Assembly (NCBI GenBank): GCA_037176905.1
Contig: JBBBWG010001881.1
Location: forward strand, 1-34,554
Length of the DNA stretch: 34,554 bases
Reading direction: 5' to 3'
Source: Azolla pinnata
Lineage: Eukaryota > Streptophyta > Polypodiopsida > Salviniales > Salviniaceae
This document shows, piece after piece, positions 1-10,100 of this stretch. The notes under the pieces were generated by a model that saw only the letters and a program-made list of their open reading frames with translations, did not search any database and was not told where the DNA came from. Both the position numbers and the translations under genes were made by a program. The stretch's first letter is position 1. Every line of letters begins with the position of its first letter.

Positions 1-65
1 GACTGGCGTTGAACCGGAATGGTTCATACAATGAGGGACTAGTCCTTATATACTAGTTCTCAGGC

Positions 66-145
66 TATGCATGGTCACCACGTGGTAGGCATGCATGATT
101 GCCACGTGGCAATCGTGCATGCATGCCATTTGGCGACCATGCATA
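66..145. repeat. 80-bp imperfect palindrome with two CACGTG cores
   Basis: The two halves pair around a centre between bases 105 and 106. The innermost 18 bases (97-114) are a perfect palindrome, and the outermost arms (66-76 with 135-145) also pair exactly. Mismatches and wobbles are confined to a few internal positions. A CACGTG G-box core occurs at 79-84 and another at 103-108, and ATGCAT/GCATGC runs flank them. It could be a cruciform-forming transposon remnant or a cluster of bZIP/bHLH sites. No gene start lies close by, so a promoter role is not supported. Confidence 0.75.
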
Positions 146-203
146 ACTCGGTAATTTCTCTTAACTAAGTACAAGTTAAATATCTTTCTTATATCATTAT
201 ATA

Positions 204-288
204 TAAGGTTATGGCTTAGTGGTTAAGAGCTTAGAGTTTTGATGTTGATGCCTTGGGTTCGAATCTCATACACCATTTAAGGTTATGA
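204..288 (+). mobile_element. Possible tRNA-derived SINE fragment (A and B boxes)
   Basis: Bases 212-222 fit the RNA polymerase III box A consensus (TGGCTTAGTGG). Bases 256-266 fit box B (GGTTCGAATCT), 44 bases further on, as in tRNA genes. A 10-base direct repeat, TAAGGTTATG, brackets the unit at 204-213 and 279-288 and could be a target-site duplication. I could not fold a convincing acceptor stem, so a functional tRNA is unlikely. A tRNA-derived SINE head or decayed tRNA copy fits better. Confidence 0.4.
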
Positions 289-1087
289 CAATTAGGTCGA
301 TTTGGCCACCGACTATCAAATCTTCTTCCAAAAGTTGAAGTTCATCCCATCAAAACTTCCGTAAACTTATCTGTATGATGAGCTGGATGTTGAAGGCATT
401 TGCACGAGAAGGCTAGTACGAAGTTCCGCCCAAAGTAGTAATGACTGTGAATGAGTAAGATTGTACTGTTGTCTAACCGAAATACGGTTTAAACATGCTG
501 AGCACCAACGTGAAGGAGTTCCGGTTATACTCAGAATGAACACAAACACAATGGTTTTATTCGAAGTTAGTACGAACTGTACTGGCAAAGTCTGAGTCAA
601 AATTGAACTATGGTGCTCTGTTTGCAGAAGAACAAGTCGTGCTAACTTTTTAGATTCACATTCTAGCCAAAGTACTTCTACATAGATTGGACATAAACTT
701 CTAGCTTTGTCCGGAGTTTGTACAAAGTAATATTGAAGAGAGTACGATTGTCGAAATCACGATTTAATCCTACATTGCACAGATTAAATCACAATTAAAA
801 CGTTTTACTACAAAATACAATAAAATGGTCGTAACTCCTTGCGGGTTGCCCCATGTTGAGTTTCATAACTTGCAATGTGTCCCTGATGTCAAGGCGAACA
901 CAATGATGTGCCGCACGGTAGGAAACGATGCATAAAACTCTTAAGAAACCTGAATCTTCACTTGCCAATCAAAGAGTTATAGATGGTTGTGACTTTGTCT
1001 AATCTGCTCTAAATCATATGTACTTGATGCCCACAAGCAGTAGGAATGATGTAGCAGTAGATGAGACCTGCAGTAGATGAAATCCGC

Positions 1088-1319
1088 GCTTTGATACCAA
1101 ATGGTGGGATAGGTCGTCAGCCGGAACAAAACTATAACAGTCCTGATGTATACTGAGGGTGAAAACTATGTACATGAGGATGTTGAGCAACATTGAACGA
1201 CTATACAAGCTGGGTATTTATATCCCCAAACTAGGGCTGAAGCCTTTTCGGCCTATTACAAATATAGTTTGTCCAGAATAGATAATGTGAACAGGATCAT
1301 TAGATGCGAATATTCGACA
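1088..1319 (-). mobile_element. LTR and primer-binding site of a Copia-like or TRIM retroelement
   Basis: Bases 1088-1099 read GCTTTGATACCA, the 3' end of plant initiator tRNA-Met with one mismatch. On the minus strand this is a TGGTATCA-type primer-binding site. Two bases later, 1102-1319 begins with TG and ends with CA, giving a 218-bp candidate LTR. Read on the minus strand the LTR contains a TATA-like GATATAAATACC (1214-1225). The internal part would therefore extend leftward from 1087. No gag or pol reading frame is visible in 1-1087, and the partner LTR was not found. It may be a TRIM-type element, a solo remnant, or the leader of an element cut by the window edge. Confidence 0.6.
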
Positions 1320-3289
1320 CCATGAGCTAAGGGTTTTTTACCTTTGTTTTTTTGCATTATTGTCAATGTTCTTTCCCCCTCTTCTCTATGTTTTGTATGC
1401 ATTTGAACTTTTTTATCTCAACTTTTTTTTATCTTTACTTTAGTTCCCCAAAAAAGTTCATATATTATATATAGTTAGAGTTTCTTCCTTTTACATTTAG
1501 ATGCTTGGATAGTGAATAACAAGGAGCAGTTCCTCTCTTTACATCCATGATGTCTTTTTGTCTTTTGCAAGGAGGTTAAGTTAGACTTGTTTGTTTGTAG
1601 TAGCCAGACATTTGTTTGTGAACTTGTTTGGGTTCTTTCTCCTTGTTCACTGCTACTCATGAAAATTGTTCCTCGTGCCTATTTGTTCAACTGAAGTACT
1701 GGGTATTCGACTTCCATGTCTTGGAAGCAACAGTTCAAATCAAGTGCTTTGAAACAAATACATACAAATAGATAAGTATAGATATATTCCAAACAACATC
1801 CAGCCTTTAGTATTGATAAAGGGTATCACAAGGTATCACCAAACTCCTAAGATCAGCAGCTTCTTAATCGGACCAATCAAGTAGGTTCATTAGAGGGCAG
1901 GAATTACAATATGCTGAACAAAATAATTTGTAATTAGGATGATTGCCTATGGCGAAGCACTTCAAAGTGGTTTGACTCTGTTACTTCCAAACGGTCCACG
2001 CAAGGCATGCAATGTGCGTATGATCCCAGTGCATGTGTATCCGTAATATCCGCTCGGCTCAACGAGTCCACATACCATGTACTAGATTTTGCAACGAGTG
2101 TAAGATGCATGAATCGCCCGGCATAATGTGCCTCACATGTTTGACTTTGGAACGATAAAAGAAAAGAATAGAGGCCGATAACATGGATAGAATCGCGGGC
2201 AAAGAGATGCAGGTTTTTGGATCGGGGTCATACTACGATGCACAAACTTATTCAACAGAGTCGACGATCGATCGAGCAAGAGGTTGGCCCCACGACGATA
2301 TCCTCGATCCGCTCCCTCACTCTGGCATTTCTATTTACGGGAGCATATGGCGAACAAGATTGCCCGAAGATTCCGACCCCTGCACGCTTCCCGACTTTTT
2401 TCTTCTGTCGCCAGTTCCGATCCCCAGCAATGCCATCAGATGCGTTTCGAGCTACGCTATTAGAAAACGCATATTTTTATAAATAGAAAATGTTTTACAA
2501 ATATGTGCTCAGACAGACGTATTCTACACGTATTTAACGTTTTGGAACTGTCAATTTTTTTGGTCAAGTCTTACAAATATAAAAAATAATGCTCACCAGG
2601 GCTATTATTTTGACTTCAAAATGAATATTGGTCATTTTGTTAACTTAAATGTGAAATTTGATTTTTTATGATTTAGGATTCTATAAATTTACTACTGCCA
2701 AACAATTGAATACAAAACAAAAAGGTTACATGTAGGTTTAATTAATTGTAAATATAATTATTTAACATAATTTAAATTAAGGGATTTAACCGACATTTTA
2801 AGTATTTAACCCGTATTTAACCAGCTATATGATAAAATATGTATTACTAAGTATTTATAAAGATGCTTATTAAATACTTTTAAAATGCATAGCACATATG
2901 TAAGCATTGCGTATGGTATGCTACGTATGTAACAACATTGGTCCCGAGTGACGTGGGTGGGAGGTCTTGGGTTCAAATCCTGGAGCTGGCCGTTGGGCGC
3001 TCATCGAAATAGCAGAATTATACTGCTAGAAAACGGATCTGAGAAAGGAACAGTTGTAGCCCCTCGAGGCGATTTTTGCGATTCCGTCCTCACGTTTGAG
3101 AAAGAAGAGGCGATCCGTGACAAGCCTCGAGATAAGGCAGCTCGCTCCCTCTCTCTTTCTCCATTAATTCATTTGTTGGAAGTTCAGTGTTTAAGAGTTT
3201 TAGAACTACCTTTCTAAGAACGCAGATGTTCTGAGCCGCAAAAGACGGTCGATATGTTTGTATGCACAACCAACTGTAGCATTGTACAC
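1320..3289. other. Intergenic region, no gene recognised
   Basis: AT-rich DNA with only short open frames (under 100 codons) that resemble no family I know. Small overlapping frames at 2183-2486 lie in a slightly GC-richer patch, but two frames are open at once and no start or family signature supports either. The stretch 2480-2940 is very AT-rich and has no visible structure beyond simple bias. Confidence 0.6.
2945..2995 (+). mobile_element. Box B-like motif, possible truncated SINE
   Basis: GGGTTCAAATCCTGG near 2969-2983 matches the T-arm/box B of tRNA genes and tRNA-derived SINEs. There is no clear box A in the 60 bases before it. This may be a 5'-truncated SINE in the gene-free region upstream of GSH1. 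Confidence 0.25.
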
Positions 3290-3790
3290 ATATACATGAA
3301 TATGTATGTATGTATGTATGTATGTATGCACAACTGCCCGTAGAGATCTACAGGAGTAAGCATGCGCCATATGCATGTATGTATGTATGCATCCATGCAT
3401 GCACCATATGAATGTACGCAGTAGGCATGCATACACCAGATGTATGTATGCATGTAGATCCAACAGGCACCGTGTGTATGTATGTATGCATCCAGCATGC
3501 ACCGTATGTGTGTGTGGAGCGTATGCATGTATGCAACCGACTGTATGTATGTGTGTATGCATCCAACATGCACCGTATGTATGTGTGAACCGTATGCATG
3601 TATGCAACTGATTGACTCACTAAATGTATGTATGTATGTATGCATGTATGCATCTAGCATGCACCGTATGTATGTGTGAACCGTATGCATGTATGCAACC
3701 AACTGTATGTATGTATGTATGCATCAAGGAGGCACCGTATGCATGTATGCAACCGACCGTATGTATGTATGCATGCAGCCAGCGTATTTA
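3290..3790. repeat. ATGC-rich minisatellite of TATG and GCATGC blocks
   Basis: (TATG)n tracts alternate with a recurring block of about 70 bases made of ATGCATC, a GCACCGTATG core and a CGTATGCATGTATGCAAC tail. Copies of the block begin near 3486, 3557, 3648 and 3719, with more diverged copies to the left. Because the array lacks stops in several frames, it produces long overlapping spurious reading frames on both strands. It ends about 380 bases before the GSH1 start codon. Confidence 0.85.
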
Positions 3791-4001
3791 TGCACAGGGT
3801 GCGTATTTTGTACGTATTTGGAAAAAAATACATCTATTATTTTGCAGATCCATTTTTTTTATTCGGCCTTAAATCCAGTCCTAATAAGAAATTTGTATTT
3901 TGTTTTTATATGGCGTTTAATTACGTGCACACAATTTGGTTTTTCTAGGGTTTGCAGAAACAGAAGAGACAGCGTCTCTCTGTCGATCTGCTGCGCTCCG
4001 G

Positions 4002-4044
4002 TCGCAGAATTAGGGTTTCCATTCGCAGAATTAGGGTTTCCATT
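4002..4044 (+). promoter_or_regulatory. 21-bp tandem duplication carrying AGGGTTT boxes
   Basis: TCGCAGAATTAGGGTTTCCAT starts at 4002 and again at 4023. Each copy carries AGGGTTT, the reverse of the AAACCCT telobox common near starts of plant housekeeping genes. A third AGGGTTT lies near 3947. They sit 125-225 bases upstream of the GSH1 start codon, in the probable core promoter or 5' leader. Confidence 0.5.
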
Positions 4045-4074
4045 TCTGTTGTTTCCTTCTTCCCCCTGCGCTGA

Positions 4075-4077
<3 letters not shown>

Positions 4078-4126
<49 letters not shown>
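4078..4126 (+). repeat. (TC)n tract in GSH1 5' leader
   Basis: An uninterrupted TC dinucleotide run of about 48 bases ends roughly 43 bases before the GSH1 ATG. CT-rich microsatellites are common in plant 5' leaders and Y-patch promoters. It keeps the upstream frame open, encoding an artefactual Leu-Ser run that joins GSH1 exon 1 in frame. Confidence 0.9.
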
Positions 4127-4129
<3 letters not shown>

Positions 4130-4168
4130 TACACACATTTCCTGCGAGAGAGGAGAGAGCCTGCACCG

Positions 4169-7100
4169 ATGTCTTCGCACATTCTTGAGCTTCGCCATCG
4201 CTGGTCATCTCCATCTCCTTCCCCAGCTGCCGCTTCTTCTTCTTCGTCGTCTTTTTCTTCTTCTTCTTCTCCTCCGGCTTCGGCTTCGGCTTCGGCTTCG
4301 GCTTCGGCTTCGGCTTCTCAAAGAGGCTATGGCTTTGCTTCCTCGCTGACCTCTTCCACGTACCCCGCTCGAGCTCGCGGTCGTTCCTTGGCCTTCACCA
4401 GAAGGAAGCTTGCGGCGGTTAGAGCAAGTGCTCCCTCTGAAGAGATGGTTGCTGCTACTGAACCTCTGACGAAAGCAGACCTTGTCAGCTCCCTTGCCGC
4501 TGGTTGCAAACCGAAACATAAATGGAGGTACGTACGTCCTCCCCTCTCGTCGTCAACATCATCATCATCATCATCATCATCATCACCGTCGTCATTGTCA
4601 TCACCTCTACATTACGTGATCACCATCCAAGAGTGAGCTGGTAGATTAGTGTAAGAGTTGTAGTCGCCAAGTTGTGTGGTCTAACCCATTGCGGTCATAA
4701 ACATCACGATCATGAAGGCTCTCGTCATTACCATCAGACAATCATAGCTGTCGTAGGATGCTGATATTGCGACAGACCTCCCAGAAGCTATAGAAACGTG
4801 AATTTAACGATCAACTCTGGACTATCTAATCCGTAGTGAAAAAATGAATATTTTGGAGGCGCATTGAACACTGGCATTAGTCATCTTTCGTAAAGACCCT
4901 TGTTTCCGAATGCTTCGAGCTTAACACTTTCTGTTATGAATGGAGACGAGTTTACTACTCCTTGTACGTAATGTATTTAAGCTAACTTCTTCTGATTGTT
5001 TGAATCAGGCTACCCAGAAACCACAGAAATAAGATAATTGTATGCCTGTCACATTTGCAATCTTCAGAATCACTGGGGAGTACCTTGGATGAGCCAAACG
5101 TGTGTTGGCCATTGATCCTTGTTTTGAAATCATGAGATCGGTTCATTTAATGTAGACTCCAGAACCTGAATCACAATAATCAGAACTGTTAAATTCATAT
5201 GCATATTTTGGAAGATTTCAGATTATGGCCCATTCGGATCATATTCTGATCCCATTGTGAACATACTTTTAATTGATTATGTTGTGTGCTCTTAGGTTTT
5301 GATTTAGAGTGACAATATTCCAAAAGTTTAGAAGATAAATTTAAGATCTGAGATGGATTTTGAGCATAGATTGTGCTAAATCGTCTAAGAAATATCAATT
5401 TCCTTAGAAGCCTAGTTTACAATGCCTCTATAGTCTTACAGTGTGAGAGAAAATCATCGAGGATATGTTGAATCTCTGAAAGATTTATCGTAATAAGTAT
5501 TATTCTGGATCACCCCTGTCCTTTAGGTAAATTGCAGTGGATGAATTGCCTGAAGGACAGGGATGGCTCAGGCTTTTATTTATGAAATTAGGAGTCCATA
5601 CAAGAGAGTACTGCAGGGAATGACAAAAAGAGAGCTGCAACAAACAATTAGAAGTTAAAATTCTGGTGGCAAGCATGTATCCAATGATACTCCTGGTTGA
5701 AGACTCTATTAAAGATAGTACAGTAACTGAGATTTGTTTGCATGTTATATTTTTTCCAGGATTGGAACTGAGCATGAAAAGTTTGGTTTTGAGCGGGAAA
5801 CTTTGAAACCCATGTCTTATGAACAAATTGCCCAACTTTTGGAGGGAATTTCGGAGAGATTCAATTGGGAAAAACTTTTAGAGAACGGACATATAATTGG
5901 ATTAAAACAGGTACGGTTGAAACATCACAGAGAATGATGCGCTGTTCGAGCTGACCTTCCAAACGTTTCCTTTTCTTGTAAGGACTCGGTAATGCATTAA
6001 TTTTTATTTTGTTGTATGTGGACAACAGGATGGCCAAAGTGTTTCTTTGGAGCCAGGAGGGCAATTTGAACTGAGTGGAGCACCCCTTGAGACATTGCAC
6101 CAAACCTGTGCCGAAGTTAATTCTCATTTATATCAGGTGAGAACTAGGAATGTTTCATCGTTGAATCATATCCTGTAAAAGTTGGTCTTCTTGGTCTTAT
6201 GTATATCTGTTCCAGGTCAAAGCTGTAGCAGAAGAAATGGGACTTGGCTTTCTAGGTGTAGGATTTGAGCCAAAGTGGCCAATCAGCTCCATTCCAATGA
6301 TGCCCAAGGTTTTTGATTCGCCTGCAAGATGTATTTACCAAGTGATATAGCATTATTGGATGATTTATAAAGTGACATTTATCTGTGCTTTGCAGGGCAG
6401 ATATAAGATCATGCGGGAGTACATGCCAAAAGTAGGTACACGTGGGCATGATATGATGTTCCGGACATGCACAGTTCAGGTATCAGAAACTCAGCATTGT
6501 ATATTAATCTACATTATATCACTTTAATATTTATAACTCATAAACCTAAGCTGCTCTTATCAATTTGGTGCACTACATGAAGGGGTTAATTTTTCATTCC
6601 TGCTGATGCGACAAATAAGAAATATTTTCAGGAGTAATTTATCCAGCTAAACTCAATGTAATTAGTGTGTACTTTTTGGCAAGGATTAGTTAAGAAGAGA
6701 CTTGTGAATAAGACTAGATAAATCTTAGTCAGTTCCATAATCAGTTGACATTAGGTTTTTCTGTTAATATGGGAGGTCAGGAACTTATGTTTATCGTGAG
6801 ATTCTGGTGCAGATCTCCGTGATCATTATTACATACCATTTGCTTCCTGCTTTAGGTTTTCTTTCCCAAATCTAGTAACTTCATTTCTGTTAAAAAGTTG
6901 TATATTAAAATTGACTGATTCGCTGATGTTAACAATGGGTCCTGGTATGTTTTGGAGTGTTGCGAAACGATTCAAGGCGGAGTACGTTTGCTGATACAAC
7001 TCTGAGAGTTTAGCTAGCTATCCTTTATATATCATTGGACCTTAGTCTATATCTAGACTATAGCTACACAGTATAACCGGGAGGTCAGGAACTTATGTTT

Positions 7101-10100
7101 ATCATGAGATTCTGTTGCAGATTACCGTGAATTATTATTACATTCCATTTGCTTTCTGCTTTAGGTTTTCATTTCCAAATCTAGTAACTTCATTTTTGTT
7201 AAAAAATTGTACATTAAAATTGACTGATTCGCTTGTTGCTCAAGATTTGGGCTGGGTTTAGGGTTTATGCCTGCCCATTATGTGTGGTGGGAAAAAAACA
7301 ATGGTTGTGAAGTGCTTAGAAAGCGTTTTTGCTAGTAAAATAGCTCGTATGTTCTCAGTTTCAGCTTGCTGTTCTTGCGTTGCGTTGCTCACTACTTTTG
7401 ATTGAGCTCGTTTACTTGCCAGGTCAACCTGGATTTCAGTTCTGAGCAAGATATGGTGAACAAATTTCGAGTTGGCCTTGCCTTACAACCGGTTAGTTGG
7501 TTCTTCTATGAATAGCTAAATTGTCCAATTTAGTTCCATTCCTGAATCTCTCGCTGATGGGTTTCAGATTGCGACTGCATTGTTTGCTAATTCCCCTTTC
7601 ACAGAAGGGAAGCCTAATGGGTTTCTAAGTTTTAGAAGGTTAGTCTTCTTGCACATTTAAGTTGCAACATATGCAAGTTGCAATTTTTATCTGATAGCTC
7701 TTCTGTTATTTTTGTTGCAGTGAAATTTGGAAGGATGTTGATAATAACAGAGCTGGGATGCTACCATTTGTCTTTGATGATGATTTTGGGTATGTTCTAA
7801 TTTTGTATTTCTCGTTAATGAGAAATTTGTTGACAGTCATGGTTTTCTTTCGTAAAGAGTGCTTCCCGAGTATTTTTAGTTTGATTCAGAGAGATGCAAT
7901 ATTAGAGGTCCCCGATATTTTGTTGGAATTAGTGTTAAATTGTACTCAATGATATCTATTTATGATGTCAACAATGCTCCAATTGATATTTCTACCACAG
8001 CCATGGTTTCAAATCTAATTCATGCGAGGAATATTGCTTTGTTGGAATTAGTGTTAAATTGTACTGAATGATGTCTATTTATGATGTCAACAATGCACCG
8101 ATTGATATTTCTTCCACAGCCATGGTTTCAAATCTAGTTCCTGTCAGGAATATTGCTCTGTTCTGTGTGGTCCATGTGGCTCTCAATATTTGTGAGAATT
8201 ACAAAATTTATTATGTAGTTGCAGTTATCCATAGTGAAATCCCATTCATTAGATCAAAATGCACTCTCAAAAAATGTGCAATGCTAGCTTACCAGCTGGC
8301 ACTGAAACTGATGTTACATACAGCACATGCATCACCAGGATGCAGGTTAGACCAGCTATCATTTGAACAATCTATTGAATTGGAGAACATTGAAGCGGAC
8401 GAACTATCATATCTTTTGGAGTCTGAAAATTTTATGGCATTGCTTGCATGTATACAAGTGGAAAGATTTCTTTGGGGTTTAAAAACTTCTGACATTTCTT
8501 GGTTGTGTAATAAAAGGGAAGGAATCCTTTAAAGCATAAACTATTTATGATTATACTTTGCTATGTTCTTATGGTGTGGATGCTTTAATTTATGGATGTG
8601 ATCACGTGGCTGTCAACTGTTGAAATTGTCTGGATGTGTAATTACTGCTCAAGGTTGAGGGGCTGATTGGACTTGTCATAGGAGTATGGTCAGGCTTATG
8701 TTCGATTTTACTGCTCCATGCATACTAAATTGTTTTCAGGGGCTGTTTGGCCTTGTCATAGGAGTATGGTCAGGGTTAAGTTCGATTTTATTGCTCTATG
8801 CATACTAAATTATTTTTAATTAATATTTTTAAGAAATTGCTGTTTAATCTATGGAGTCTATGTGCAGATTTGAGAAATATGTTGATTATGCTTTGGATGT
8901 TCCCATGTACTTCGCTTATCGCAATAAACAGTACGTGAATTGTGCTGGAATGTCTTTTAGGGTATGAACCATGCCATCTCCCATGTGTACTGAAACTCAC
9001 TTTTGATCAATTTCTGAAATTCTCAACTGGATTTATAACAGGATTTTTTATATGGAAAGCTACCAAACTTGCCTGGTGACATAGCTACAATGGGTGATTG
9101 GGAAAACCATCTAACAACAATTTTTCCAGAGGTAGTCCAATTGTGCTAGTTCAGTGGGTAGTACCGGATGTCTTTTTTAAAATGTGTTTTGTTTGAGTAG
9201 GTAAGGCTTAAAAAGTTTTTGGAAATGCGGGGAGCTGATGGTGGTCCTTGGAGAAATTTGTGTGCCTTGCCTGCATTTTGGGTAAGCACTTCATGTGTTT
9301 CTGACATTTTTCTTGAATAGGGAAGAGACCTAATATTGTTTCTTCAGGTTGGTCTACTGTATGACGAAGTATCTCTCCATTCAGCTTTGGAGATTATTAA
9401 AGATTGGACTACGGAGGAGCGTCTTATGCTTCGAAACAAGGTCGTCAATGATGATAATGTTCTTCTATGCTTGCAAATAGCTGTCCATACTTTCAATTTT
9501 CACATGAAGAGATCAGATACCTTGGAAATTCATATATGAATTCCTGTGAAGCAAAATGGTATGGTGAATGGTAGAGAAGACGCATTGCAAATGAAGTTGT
9601 TATTTTGGCATTTTATTGTTGCAGGTACCAAGCTTGGGATTAAGGACTCCATTCAGGGATGGGTACCTGAAGCATGTAGCACAAGACATTGTGAATCTTT
9701 CAAAGGTACAAACTATAAATTTTTAGTTGTCAGCTTCCGGCAAATTTTGCAGTTTTGTAAGAATCTGAAGTATCACCTGGCCTTCAAACAGGAGGGTTTG
9801 CAGAGGAGAGGATATAAGGAGACTGGTTTTTTAAATGAGATTCTGGAAGTTGTCAACACAGGTATGATTTCCAACTTGTTCCTTATCTCGAAGAAATGGT
9901 AATGAAGAAGATTTCTTGATTATTCTAGTCAGTCTGTAATTGATTATTCTAGTCTAGTCAACATCCTGTGAAGTTTTATACCATATTCATGGCTTTTCAT
10001 TTGCTCTATCAGAGTGGTTCTGATATAATCTGAAATACACGCTGCAATGGATTCGTTAAATATTGTTAAGTGTATACACTTTTTTGGAAATGGAGGAGTT

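Noticed and set aside
204..288. Functional tRNA gene
   Set aside because: Box A and box B are good, but no acceptor stem or clear anticodon arm could be built.
3206..3702. Long overlapping frames rich in Met-His-Thr-Tyr on both strands
   Set aside because: They are produced by the stop-free ATGC minisatellite; several frames are open at once and no family signature appears.
3689..4168. Open frame continuing upstream of the GSH1 start, adding 160 residues
   Set aside because: The extra part translates the minisatellite and the TC tract. The chosen ATG directly precedes a Ser/Ala-rich transit peptide as in other plant GCLs.
4528..4636. GSH1 exon 1 frame running on as a Ser-rich tail
   Set aside because: It is intron sequence: the donor GTACGT at 4528 joins in phase to [11 protein letters not shown] in exon 2, as the family requires.
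8068..8532. 154-codon frame as a separate gene
   Set aside because: It lies inside GSH1 intron 8, begins within a tandem duplication, and has no recognisable domain. It is kept only as an observation.
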